Of a DNA stretch of 64,000 bases, positions 16,578 through 25,279 are shown in pieces; positions within the stretch are counted from its first letter, which is position 1, and every line of letters begins with the position of its first letter. Under the pieces are notes generated by a model that saw nothing but the letters and a program-made list of their open reading frames with translations, did no database searches and was not told the DNA's origin. Both the position numbers and the translations under genes were made by a program. The stretch comes from Pusillimonas sp044464525 (GTDB lineage Bacteria > Pseudomonadota > Gammaproteobacteria > Burkholderiales > Burkholderiaceae_B): positions 1 through 64,000 of the forward strand of contig NZ_JBIQLE010000018.1 of assembly GCF_044464525.1 (NCBI RefSeq), in the 5' to 3' direction.

Positions 16578-17914
16578 ACCATTCCGCCTCCAAACCCATT
16601 GGCTACCGGCAGGTATTGTTTCTTGCCATTCCCATCATCCTGGCCAACCTGACCCAGCCTCTGATGTCGGCCGTCGACACGGCGGTGGCCGGCCATCTGC
16701 CCGGCGCCCACCACCTGGCAGGCGTAGCGCTGGGCAGCCTGTTCTTCAACTTGCTGTTTTGGGTATTTGGCTTTTTGCGCATGGGCACAACCGGGGTGGT
16801 GGCGCAGTATTTCGGCGCCGGCAACCCCGGGGCGGTTGTGCTGACCGTAGGGCGAGGTGTGCTTATCGCCTGGGCCATCGGATTGTCGATACTGCTATTG
16901 CAGCAGCCCCTTATCGAAGGGGGCCTGGCCTTGCTGGGCGCCTCGCAAGAGGCCGCCGAGCAAGCGCGATTATATGCCTACGGTCGGGTATGGTCGGCGC
17001 CGCTTACGCTTACCAACTACGTCATCCTGGGCTGGCTGCTGGGCTGCCAACGGGTACGCGTGGCGCTTGCAATTCAGATACTCATTAACGTGGTCAACCT
17101 GGCGGCAGTGTTCAGCTTCGTCTATGGCCTCGATTGGGGCGTAAGCGGCATCGGACGGGCCACAGCGGTGGCCGATTTCAGTGGCGCGGCGGTTGGCGCC
17201 GTGCTGTTGTGGCGCACATACCGGTCGCAGATCAAGACCACGCGATGGGCTGAAATTCTGGAGCCCACGGCGTTGCGCCGGCTGATACAGATCAACAGCC
17301 ATATTTTTGTACGCACTGCCTGCCTTCTGGCTACGATGGCATGGTTCACCCACCTTGGCGCCAGACAAGGCGACGCCCTGCTGGCCGCCAACGCCATCCT
17401 GCTGAACTTTCTAAGCTTCACCTCATACGGGCTGGACGGCTTCGCGCACGCTGCGGAAACCCTTAGCGGCTCGGCCGTGGGACAACGCAACAAGGCCAGG
17501 CTGGCCCGCGTCATCCGCGTTTGCATGGTCTGGGGCCTGGTCGGCTCTTTGCTCTATGTATTAGTCTATAGCGTGGCCGGATCAGAATTGATCCGCTTGC
17601 TGACCGATCAGACAGACATCGCGCACCTTGCCGATACCTTCTTGATCTGGGCCGTACTCGCACCTTTGGTATCGATGCCCGCCTATCTGTACGACGGCGT
17701 TTTCATGGGGGCGACTAGAACCCGCCCCCTGATGCTTATCATGGTGGCGTGCTCCATCGCCTTCCTGGCCCTATCGTTGATTTTGCTTCCAGTGATGGGG
17801 AATCACGGCTTATGGCTGTCGTTCCTGATCTTCAACGGTCTGCGGGGCGTGGGCCTGGCGCTGGCGTTGAAACCTGCGATATACAAGTTCATGGGAGCGC
17901 AACGGCCTGGCTAG
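16574..17914 (+). CDS. MATE family efflux transporter (DinF-like)
   Basis: 446 residues, about twelve transmembrane helices. IPIILANLTQPLMSAVDTAVAGHL in the first helix region, ANAILLNFLSFTSYGLDGFAHAAE and GLALALKP at the end match the DinF branch of MATE exporters (PF01554), which use Na+ or H+ gradients to export toxic compounds. Start at 16574 overlaps azlD by 4 nt; an upstream in-frame start at 16529 would lie inside azlD. The link with AzlCD suggests a role in export of an amino acid analogue or toxic metabolite, but the substrate is unknown. Confidence 0.87.
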   Translation: MNHSASKPIGYRQVLFLAIPIILANLTQPLMSAVDTAVAGHLPGAHHLAGVALGSLFFNLLFWVFGFLRMGTTGVVAQYFGAGNPGAVVLTVGRGVLIAWAIGLSILLLQQPLIEGGLALLGASQEAAEQARLYAYGRVWSAPLTLTNYVILGWLLGCQRVRVALAIQILINVVNLAAVFSFVYGLDWGVSGIGRATAVADFSGAAVGAVLLWRTYRSQIKTTRWAEILEPTALRRLIQINSHIFVRTACLLATMAWFTHLGARQGDALLAANAILLNFLSFTSYGLDGFAHAAETLSGSAVGQRNKARLARVIRVCMVWGLVGSLLYVLVYSVAGSELIRLLTDQTDIAHLADTFLIWAVLAPLVSMPAYLYDGVFMGATRTRPLMLIMVACSIAFLALSLILLPVMGNHGLWLSFLIFNGLRGVGLALALKPAIYKFMGAQRPG

Positions 17915-18008
17915 ACACGGAACGGCAGTGTCAGCGCCGATTCATCTCGCACATGCCCCGAGCTTTGCGCAACCGTGCGGGCGCCAGGTCGGCCAAGGGT
18001 CTGTATTC

Positions 18009-18965
18009 TTATTCGCGCCCCAGCCTTGCGATCAAGCGCACGTAAACCAGCTCGGCCAGCAGCTCAACAAGCGTCTGGGCCACGATGATGGCGGGCAGTA
18101 TGGGAAGTGCACCGGGCACGGCAAAAGCCAGCGGCAGAACCACCAATGAGTTGCGCGTGCCCGTACTGAATGCGATGGCGCGGCCGGCGCGTACCTCAAT
18201 GCCAAACAAGCGGGCCACACCCCACCCAATCAGGGGTGCTACGGCTGCAAAGGCCACATATATCGGGATAACCGGCAACACAGAAGACATGGCGGAACCC
18301 AGCCGCGGGACCACGGCTGCCACCACCACGAAAAGCACCAGCGCCGTCGCCGGCACAGGCAAAAGCCCAAGCCCCTGGGCAAGACCCGCCCGCGATGCTT
18401 TGGCGCCCGCCCACTTCTGCGTCAGCGCGGCAAGCAATAAGGGGACAAGAATCAGCCACACGAAGACATTTACGAAAGGCTGTATCTGGACCAGCCCGCG
18501 TGCCTGGTCGCCCAGCATCACACCAAGATAGACCGGCAGCAGCAACATCTGGGCGACAAGCAAAGCCGGGGTCGCTGCCAGAAGCATACGGGCGTCGGCC
18601 CGCCCCAGGTGGGCGAATGTGATCACATAATCTATGCACGGCGCCATCAGCACCAGCAAGACACCCAGCCGCAGCATGGGGTCGGCCGGCAAAAACTGCA
18701 CCAGCCCCGCCACGAGCAAGGGGATGACCACGAAGTTGGCGGCCAGCAGCGCCGCCATAAACCGCAGCCGGCCAAAAGCACGCCCCAGTTCAGCCATGGG
18801 CACCTGCAAAAAGGTGGCATACAGCATCAAGGCCAAAGCCGGATTGATGAAGGCCTCTAGGCGTGCGGTCTGCGGAAACAACAATGCGGCCGCGCCTGCC
18901 AGCGCGACCGCACAAAAATAGACGGTGATTTGACGCCCTTCCAGGACGTCGCGAAACTGTTGCAT
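18009..18965 (-). CDS. SBF/BASS-family transporter (arsenite-permease-like annotation)
   Basis: 318 residues with ten likely transmembrane helices; MLYATFLQVPMAEL, APCIDYVITFAHLGRAD and STGTRNSLVVLPLA are the conserved half-repeats of the SBF superfamily (PF01758), which includes bile-acid/Na+ symporters, organic-anion carriers and Acr3 arsenite pumps. Proteins of this subgroup are often called arsenic resistance protein. However, no ars gene is nearby; it begins 15 nt after the Rieske oxygenase stop and is the last gene of the sulfatase-ABC-oxygenase operon, so moving an organic anion (substrate or product of that pathway) is the better guess. Confidence 0.75.
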   Translation of the reverse strand: MQQFRDVLEGRQITVYFCAVALAGAAALLFPQTARLEAFINPALALMLYATFLQVPMAELGRAFGRLRFMAALLAANFVVIPLLVAGLVQFLPADPMLRLGVLLVLMAPCIDYVITFAHLGRADARMLLAATPALLVAQMLLLPVYLGVMLGDQARGLVQIQPFVNVFVWLILVPLLLAALTQKWAGAKASRAGLAQGLGLLPVPATALVLFVVVAAVVPRLGSAMSSVLPVIPIYVAFAAVAPLIGWGVARLFGIEVRAGRAIAFSTGTRNSLVVLPLAFAVPGALPILPAIIVAQTLVELLAELVYVRLIARLGRE

Positions 18966-18980
18966 TATCCGCCTTTTAAC

Positions 18981-20093
18981 TCAACCAGGCTGGCTTTCCT
19001 CGTGAATCAATTGTTCAAGTATGCGCTGGCATCGCACGGCGCTTGAGTCAATGGGCAGCAGTACTGGCTTGAGGGAATCATTTCCACCTGCCAGATCCAG
19101 GTTACGTTGCTGGCCCTCGAGTATAGGCCTGTCCTGTTCGTCAAACGCAATGCGCCTCAAATCGCCCAATTGCGCCCTGAAGCTGACTTCCTCTTCAGGC
19201 GAGAGCGGTACTGGATTGTTGCGAACGGCACAGAAGAAGTAATGTGTCGTGGTATCTGTTTCCGGCGTCAGCAGGTGCGCACCCAAAGCACCCGTTCCCT
19301 GCGAGCGGGGCTCCCCCGGAGGGCAAACGCCGCTGTCATTCATCAAGCATGAGGGAGCGTGCCACGTCATATCGGCCCACGCATCGCCACGGCCTTCTTT
19401 ATTGTGCAACTGAGCCTGGTATCTTCTGGTCAACTCGCTGGAATCGGAGGCGACCTCTTCGGTGATGCCCAACAACAGTTGGTGGAAACGGGATATCCTG
19501 ATGTTGGGCATGGAGCGTTGAGCAGTAAGGCTGCGTTCCGCTTGCTCGGTAGAGGTATCAGCACGGATCATGTCGGCGTTGCCCAAAACGCCGCCATGCA
19601 AAAACGGAACATGGCTCAAGTCAAGCAGATTATAAACAATCAGCTCATAGCTCGCATTGATCTTGATATAGTCCCTGGGGCTGGTATGTTCTGGCGGGCT
19701 GGTGGCCAGCACGCTTAAATCGGGAATCAGATCGGGATCAGCAGCCTGGTCTCCCATCCATATCCAGACGATGGAGTGGCGCTCAATGACCGAATACGTA
19801 GCGACCTTCATGGCCGCAGGCGTCTTCTTGGAGTCATGCGGGTTATGGATACATTCTCCGCTCGCATCGAACTCCAAGCCATGATAGCTGCAACGTAAGC
19901 GATCGCCGCAAAGGCTTCCCATGCTCAATGGAGCAAACCGATGAGGACAGCGGTCCGCCATTGCCACTGCCTCGCCGTCTTCCTGCCGGAAGAACACCAC
20001 GGGCTCATTCAAAATCACCTTCGATTCAAGCCTTCCCTGCCCGAGATTCTCGGACCACATGGCCACATACCATGCGTTGCGCAAAAATGCCAT
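18981..20093 (-). CDS. Rieske non-heme iron oxygenase, VanA-like alpha subunit
   Basis: 370 residues from the ATG at 20093 (AGGAG 9 bp upstream). The Rieske [2Fe-2S] ligands are Cys49, His51, Cys68 and His71; mononuclear iron ligands are His161 and His166 in LLDLSHVPFLHGG, with bridging Asp158. N-terminal FLRNAWYVAMW is typical of the vanillate O-demethylase / toluenesulfonate methyl-monooxygenase / dicamba demethylase group, which oxidise O-methyl, methyl or ring positions of aromatic acids and sulfonates. It needs a reductase (VanB-like), and none is encoded in the window. It lies 29 nt after the second permease gene of the ABC importer, in one operon with the sulfatase. Confidence 0.87.
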   Translation of the reverse strand: MAFLRNAWYVAMWSENLGQGRLESKVILNEPVVFFRQEDGEAVAMADRCPHRFAPLSMGSLCGDRLRCSYHGLEFDASGECIHNPHDSKKTPAAMKVATYSVIERHSIVWIWMGDQAADPDLIPDLSVLATSPPEHTSPRDYIKINASYELIVYNLLDLSHVPFLHGGVLGNADMIRADTSTEQAERSLTAQRSMPNIRISRFHQLLLGITEEVASDSSELTRRYQAQLHNKEGRGDAWADMTWHAPSCLMNDSGVCPPGEPRSQGTGALGAHLLTPETDTTTHYFFCAVRNNPVPLSPEEEVSFRAQLGDLRRIAFDEQDRPILEGQQRNLDLAGGNDSLKPVLLPIDSSAVRCQRILEQLIHEESQPG

Positions 20094-20122
20094 TTCATTG
20101 TCTCCTGAAAAATACGATATTG

Positions 20123-20902
20123 CTAATGCTTGCTCGCGGCCGCCTGGCGCATGTAGTGCCACGAGAGCAAACGTTCTTCACTCCACCTGAACATCCCATT
20201 TACAATAAGCGCCGTGACGGCGATTACGACGATAGCCGCCAGGCCCAGGGCAATTTGAAACTGCTGTTGCGAGCGCACGATGTAGTAGCCGATCCCATCC
20301 GTGGACAAGAGCATTTCAGCACTGACACTTACCAGAATGGCCATGGCGACCGCGATCCGGATGCCCACCATGATTTTTGGCAAGGCCTCGGGCAAGTCGA
20401 TTTCCCACATGGTTTCGCGGCGGCTAAGTCGAAGGCTGCGCGCGACATTGGACAACATGGGGTGTGCGCTTTTGACCGCGTCGATCGTACTCAGGGCGAT
20501 CGGGAAACACACGCTGTAATAAATCACCAGAATTTTCGCCGTGCTGCCCACTCCGGCCACGATCATTGCCAACGGCACGATAGCCAATGCCGGCAACGGA
20601 CGCAGGAAATCAAAGATGGGCTCGAATAAGTCGCTGAGGAGCTTGATACGCCCAATCAGGATTCCCAATGGGAGCATGGTGACAATGCCCAGCAACAAAC
20701 CTACGGCCGCGCGCCAGAGGCTCGTAGCCATCTCCGACACTAAATCCGTACCATGATGCGCCAGCGCAATAAGCACCTGCAGCGCCCCTGGAAAGCTTGC
20801 CGAATTGGCTCGCTGTGCGGCGAATTCCCATAACGCAGCCAGCGCAATCAGAAAAAGAAAGCCGGGTGCATGACGGCTGCATAACTGCTTTACATGTCCC
20901 AT
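20123..20902 (-). CDS. ABC transporter permease (SsuC/TauC family)
   Basis: 259 residues, about six transmembrane helices. The conserved EAA-type loop is SLRLSRRETMWEIDLPEALPK before GIRIAVAMA, as in the permeases of nitrate/sulfonate/taurine importers (PF00528). The start codon overlaps the stop of the preceding permease (TAATG). With that second, different permease it would form a heterodimeric channel. Part of the sulfatase operon. Confidence 0.9.
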   Translation of the reverse strand: MGHVKQLCSRHAPGFLFLIALAALWEFAAQRANSASFPGALQVLIALAHHGTDLVSEMATSLWRAAVGLLLGIVTMLPLGILIGRIKLLSDLFEPIFDFLRPLPALAIVPLAMIVAGVGSTAKILVIYYSVCFPIALSTIDAVKSAHPMLSNVARSLRLSRRETMWEIDLPEALPKIMVGIRIAVAMAILVSVSAEMLLSTDGIGYYIVRSQQQFQIALGLAAIVVIAVTALIVNGMFRWSEERLLSWHYMRQAAASKH

Positions 20903-21657
20903 TACAAGTTCCCCAACTTACTCAAAGCGTCCTGCCAACCGGCGAAGGGACGACGCAGCCACATGACGATCTGATTGAGAAGAATGCCGTTCAATGCCGC
21001 AACCAGCATAGCGGCGAACATTTCGCTGGTGCGTAGCGAGAACGCCGTGTCGAACAGCAGAAAACCCAATCCATCCTTGCCGGCCAGCATCTCCGACGCG
21101 ACAGCGGCTATAAGTGCCATGCCGGCCGTCACGCGAATGCCTGTGAATATTTCCGGCCAGGCGGCAGGCAGACGAACCCGCAGCAAAGTCTCAACCGGCC
21201 CATAGCCGAGCGTTCGGGCCATATACACCTGGATCGGCTCAGTATTGCTGAGCGCACGCAATGCCGGAATATAGACTGTGGAAAACCCGGCAAATACCAC
21301 CACCCCGATAAATAGGGTGGGCGTCAAACCCAGTGCGAAAATGCCCAATGGCACAATGGCCGCCGGAGGAATAGAGCGGATGATCTCGACCAGGGGGGCC
21401 CACATGCGGGCCAAGACGGGTATACGCGCGGCGAATAAAGCCATGACCAATCCCAGAGCAACGCTCAAAACTCCGCCCAGCAACGCTCTTGTGAGAGTAT
21501 GTATCTCGGCGTCCACCAACTCGCCGCTAAGCGTCATTTCCCATCCCGCGCGCAGTATGGAATCGACCGACGGCAGATAAGTCTGAGATACGACGCCGCT
21601 CATCGTTACCAGTTGCCACGCCACCGCAAAAAGAATAAGACTGAACAGTTTCCTCAT
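20902..21657 (-). CDS. ABC transporter permease (SsuC/TauC family)
   Basis: 251 residues with about six transmembrane helices; the loop ARTLGYGPVETLLRVRLPAAWPE before GIRVTAGMAL is the ATPase-contact site. Its start lies 11 nt after the ATPase stop and its stop overlaps the start of the second permease. The two permeases differ clearly, so the pore is a heterodimer rather than the usual homodimer of SsuC. Confidence 0.9.
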   Translation of the reverse strand: MRKLFSLILFAVAWQLVTMSGVVSQTYLPSVDSILRAGWEMTLSGELVDAEIHTLTRALLGGVLSVALGLVMALFAARIPVLARMWAPLVEIIRSIPPAAIVPLGIFALGLTPTLFIGVVVFAGFSTVYIPALRALSNTEPIQVYMARTLGYGPVETLLRVRLPAAWPEIFTGIRVTAGMALIAAVASEMLAGKDGLGFLLFDTAFSLRTSEMFAAMLVAALNGILLNQIVMWLRRPFAGWQDALSKLGNL

Positions 21658-21668
21658 CTCCGGCTCCG

Positions 21669-22475
21669 TCAGTGCAACGGCTCAGGCCCCGGCGCGGGCG
21701 CACCGGTATTACGGATGAGGGTGATCACCTTATGCCGCAGGGCCAGGAAATCAGGGTGCTCCCGCGTCGTAAGCTGATCGCGCACGGGTGGAAGAACCAC
21801 GTCAAAGTCCTCCACAACGGTGGTTGGCCGTTTGGACAACACAATGATGCGGGTGGCCATGTAAACGGCTTCGTCCACGTCGTGCGTCACCAGAATGCAG
21901 GTCTGTTTGTACTTCTGGGCAAGTTCAAGCAACAGATCCTGCATCTCGGCCCGGGTTTGGGCGTCGACCGCCGCCAGCGGCTCGTCCAGGAGCAATAACC
22001 GGGACCGCGCCGCCAGTCCCCTGGCAATGGCCACACGCTGCTGCATTCCACCCGACATCTGCCACGGATAGTTGGACTCGAATCCCTCAAGACCCACGCT
22101 TTTTATCAGTTCGCGGGCCCAATCCTGTTTTTCTCGCATGCTCATATCGGTAATGCGCCTCATACCAAACAGCACATTATCAAAGCAACTTTTCCAGGGC
22201 AGCAGCGAACGGCTGTAATCCTGAAAAACCACCGACACCCCTGGAGGCGGCTCGGTGACCTTCTGATCCGCAAATCTCAGTTCACCGCCATCGACGTTGA
22301 GCAGACCAGTCAAGCACATGAGCAAAGTGGTTTTACCGCAACCCGAGGGCCCCACTATGGAAATGAAATCCCCTTGCTGAGCGTCGAATGACACCGATTT
22401 GATAATCGGCACCCTTGACTGAACGCTCCCAAAAGACTTGGCGATGCTTCGGACGGAAAGTAAAGTACTGGACAT
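21669..22475 (-). CDS. ABC transporter ATP-binding protein (SsuB/TauB family)
   Basis: 268 residues. Walker A GPSGCGKTT (42-50), Q-loop in VVFQDYSRSLLPW, signature MSGGMQQRVAIARGL, Walker B LLLLDEPLAAVDA and the switch histidine in LVTHDVDEAVYMA are all intact. The subgroup is that of nitrate/sulfonate/taurine importers. It is 14 nt after the binding-protein gene and energises the two permeases downstream. Confidence 0.92.
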   Translation of the reverse strand: MSSTLLSVRSIAKSFGSVQSRVPIIKSVSFDAQQGDFISIVGPSGCGKTTLLMCLTGLLNVDGGELRFADQKVTEPPPGVSVVFQDYSRSLLPWKSCFDNVLFGMRRITDMSMREKQDWARELIKSVGLEGFESNYPWQMSGGMQQRVAIARGLAARSRLLLLDEPLAAVDAQTRAEMQDLLLELAQKYKQTCILVTHDVDEAVYMATRIIVLSKRPTTVVEDFDVVLPPVRDQLTTREHPDFLALRHKVITLIRNTGAPAPGPEPLH

Positions 22476-22489
22476 TGACTCGCAACCCT

Positions 22490-23470
22490 TTAGTTCGCCG
22501 CAACGGCGTCATCGATCAGTACTTCGTCAGCCGTCATCGGTTTCGCGAGAATCTTGACCAGATGCGCCGCATCCATGATCGCCTGTACACCGTTCGCGTC
22601 GATACGCGTGTCATACGGCGGGATATCAATAGCTTCCAATAGATCATCCTGCAAGCGCATTTGAGCCTTAAGAATCTTTTTGGCCTCAGCCGGATCTTCC
22701 TTGATCAACTGATTGGCGCGATCTATGGCCCTGCGTACCTTGGCCAATGTGCCAGGGTGCTTTGCCACCCAGGACTCGGTCGCATAAAAGCCGGCAACGG
22801 GTACGGGCTTGGCGAGATCTTCTTCTTGTACGTAGCCTTCGGCGATGACCTTGCCAAGATCCTTCATGAGAATGGTCGTGCTAAAAGGCGCCACGGTACT
22901 GACCACGTCCGCGTTGCCCAACTCAAGCGCCGCCGGCATCTGCGGAAAGGGCACGGCCAGGATCTTGACTTCATCGGCCGATATGCCCGCGCGATGCAGC
23001 TTGATGCGCACCTGCAAATCCGAAATCCCACCCGCGTTATTGATGGCTATGGTTTTTCCGTTTAGGTCTTCGATGCGCTCGATACCCGATTTCTTGCTTG
23101 CAAGCATGACGGTATCAGCATAGACGCCTTGCTGATCGGCATAGCCGCCAAGGACAATCTTGAACGGAATGCCCTGCGCTCGCGCGGCGATGATCGGCAG
23201 CGCCCCTCCATACCCCATATCGGCACTACCGCTAACCACCGCCGTCGCCGCCCCCGGACCACTGTTGATAGGAAGCATTTCAAATTCCAGGCCCTCGTCT
23301 TGAAAGTAGCCTTTTTTATCCGCCACATACACCGGCAGGACACCCGCAGCGGGAACGACGGCCATCTTGAGTTGTTCCTTCGCGGCCGCCTGGGCGCCTG
23401 CGCTCACCAAGATGCCTACCAACGCGGCGCAGGACACTCGCGCAGCCTTACTGATCCATTTCAAAAACAT
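22490..23470 (-). CDS. Periplasmic binding protein of the SsuA/NMT1 family
   Basis: 326 residues from the ATG at 23470 (AAGGAGA just upstream; the frame opens at 23503). The signal peptide is residues 1-25, ending GAQAAAKE. The mature protein starts LKMAVVPAAGVLPVYVADKKGYF, the usual first strand of NMT1/SsuA-type receptors for sulfonates, nitrate or small aromatics (PF09084/PF13379). SGSADMGYGG is the ligand-site region. In the operon between sulfatase and ATPase it is most likely the receptor for a sulfated or sulfonated aromatic compound. Ligand is inference. Confidence 0.87.
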   Translation of the reverse strand: MFLKWISKAARVSCAALVGILVSAGAQAAAKEQLKMAVVPAAGVLPVYVADKKGYFQDEGLEFEMLPINSGPGAATAVVSGSADMGYGGALPIIAARAQGIPFKIVLGGYADQQGVYADTVMLASKKSGIERIEDLNGKTIAINNAGGISDLQVRIKLHRAGISADEVKILAVPFPQMPAALELGNADVVSTVAPFSTTILMKDLGKVIAEGYVQEEDLAKPVPVAGFYATESWVAKHPGTLAKVRRAIDRANQLIKEDPAEAKKILKAQMRLQDDLLEAIDIPPYDTRIDANGVQAIMDAAHLVKILAKPMTADEVLIDDAVAAN

Positions 23471-23564
23471 GACGTCTCTCTCCTTGTAATAACGTCCTCT
23501 CACCGTGAATTCGATGAGGAGCGCTTGCCAAATTATTAGCGTGTGTAAAAAGTTGATTGCCGGA

Positions 23565-25145
23565 TCACCAAACCCCGATCTTCATATCGACTTGTTTCCA
23601 GCCTTCGGTTTGCCGCTCCACAGTCTGATGATCCACTGTGGTACGACGTTTTCTTGTCAACAGCCACTCAAACAGCTTGGCTTTCATCAGATGGCGAGTC
23701 TGCTCGTGTGCGGGATCGGCTCCCAAGTCGACAAGTTCGTCGGGATCATCGCGCATGTCGAACAACTGCGGCCTATAACCCATGTAGTGCACGTATTTCC
23801 ATTCATGGTCGCGCACCATCCAGGCGTAGCACTCGTCCACTTCTCTTTTCAGATAGCGACGGGCATCACGAAAGGAATAGTCCAACTCAGCAAAGACGGC
23901 GTCCCGCCAGTTTTCCATCACCTCTCCGTGGACAAGTGGCATGAGCGACCTTCCTTCAAGCACATGTTCGGGGATCTCCCTTCCCAAGGCGTCAAGAATC
24001 GTGGGGATCACGTCAATGGATTCCACTAGATGGCCGCATGCGGCGCCCCGCGTGGAGTTTGCGCCCGGGCGCGGATCATAGACAATCAACGGGGTCTTTA
24101 CGGCAGCCTCGTAGAACAACTCTTTTTCGCCCAGGCCGTGGTCTCCCAGCATATCGCCATGATCAGCGCAAAAAATGATCAGGGTGTCTTGCAGACGGCC
24201 CATGGAATCCAGCTCCGTCATCAGGCGACCAATGTGATCATCGAGCTCTTTGACGAGTCCCATGTAAGTAGGCCTGACATGCTCGACCACCTCTTTTCTG
24301 CCAAAGCTCAAGCAATCTTCATGGGCGTTGCGGTAGGCCTCAACCACCGGGTGAACGTCTTGTGTGTCCTGCGCACCAATGATGGGACCGATATCCTTCC
24401 CTCTGTACATCTCGTGGTACGGCGCGGGCGCCATCAAGGGCCAATGCGGCTTAATGTATGAAAGATGCAGCACCCAGGGTGCCTCTGCCTTCTGGCGAAT
24501 GAAATCGATAGCGCGGTCCGTCATATAAGCCGTCTCAGAGTGCGCCTTATCCACCCGCGCAGGCAGATGAGCATTGCGCAGCAGCCATCCGTCCGCGAAT
24601 CGCCCATCGTCATCTGAAGCACCGATTACGAATTCCGTCCAGGGATCCTCGCTGTCATAGCCCTTGCCGCGCAGGTAATCGGCGTATCCGCTTTCCACGC
24701 CGGGACGCGCATGGCCGTCGTACCGGTCGAGCTCGTCAAAGCCACCAACCCGGTAGTATTTACCCAGTTCGGACTGCACCGGGATATTGAACCGCCGCAA
24801 TCCCAACTGATCTGGAATGACATGGGTCTTGCCCGCTACAGTTGCCTCGAGACCCGCGCTGCGTAAATGATCACCAAGGGTATTTTCAACAATAGAAAGC
24901 GGAACGTAGTTCCATGTCGCGCCGTGGCTGGTGACATAACGGCCGGTATAATAAGACATGCGCGATGGAACACAGGACGCCGACTGCACATATGCCGCGT
25001 CGAAGCGCACTCCACGCGCGGCCAATTGATCGATATTGGGCGTGTGCATAATTGAACTTCCATAACAGGAAAGATAATCCCAACGCAATTGATCGCTCAT
25101 AATGAAAAGCACGTTTTGCACGTGTCTGGCAGCATTCATTGGCAT
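23565..25145 (-). CDS. Type I sulfatase, cytoplasmic
   Basis: 526 residues. Metal-binding NVLFIMSDQLRWDYL opens the alkaline-phosphatase-like fold; the activation motif is C-V-P-S-R at 58-62, where Cys58 is converted to formylglycine. FCADHGDMLGDHG carries further metal ligands. There is no signal peptide, unlike many periplasmic arylsulfatases, so hydrolysis would happen after import. Family members cleave sulfate esters; some (phosphonate monoester hydrolases) cleave related phosphoesters. ATG at 25145 has GAGAGG 8 bp upstream; a second ATG at 25139 is possible. It is the first gene of a seven-gene operon and the 94-nt gap to the next gene shows no terminator. The formylglycine-generating enzyme is not in the window. 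Confidence 0.87.
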   Translation of the reverse strand: MPMNAARHVQNVLFIMSDQLRWDYLSCYGSSIMHTPNIDQLAARGVRFDAAYVQSASCVPSRMSYYTGRYVTSHGATWNYVPLSIVENTLGDHLRSAGLEATVAGKTHVIPDQLGLRRFNIPVQSELGKYYRVGGFDELDRYDGHARPGVESGYADYLRGKGYDSEDPWTEFVIGASDDDGRFADGWLLRNAHLPARVDKAHSETAYMTDRAIDFIRQKAEAPWVLHLSYIKPHWPLMAPAPYHEMYRGKDIGPIIGAQDTQDVHPVVEAYRNAHEDCLSFGRKEVVEHVRPTYMGLVKELDDHIGRLMTELDSMGRLQDTLIIFCADHGDMLGDHGLGEKELFYEAAVKTPLIVYDPRPGANSTRGAACGHLVESIDVIPTILDALGREIPEHVLEGRSLMPLVHGEVMENWRDAVFAELDYSFRDARRYLKREVDECYAWMVRDHEWKYVHYMGYRPQLFDMRDDPDELVDLGADPAHEQTRHLMKAKLFEWLLTRKRRTTVDHQTVERQTEGWKQVDMKIGVW

Positions 25146-25201
25146 AATCCAGCCTCTCCCACCGGCCCAGGTTCTTTGATTTCGGGTTGTACTATGGCAG
25201 A

Positions 25202-25260
25202 GGATCGGGGGGTCGATCCAATGAAAATAAAACTGCGTGATATAACCTTTCCGTAATATC
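25202..25260 (+). promoter_or_regulatory. Operator region between LysR gene and sulfatase operon
   Basis: The 134-bp divergent spacer contains GATATAACCTTTCCGTAATATC (25239-25260, outer GATAT/ATATC arms with 7 of 8 positions symmetric), close to the LysR ATA-N-TAT type of box, and GGATCG-N6-CGATCC (25202-25219), perfectly symmetric. Either could bind the LysR regulator. Nothing else in the spacer is coding. Confidence 0.4.
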
Positions 25261-25279
25261 TTCTCTAATACCGTTATTC

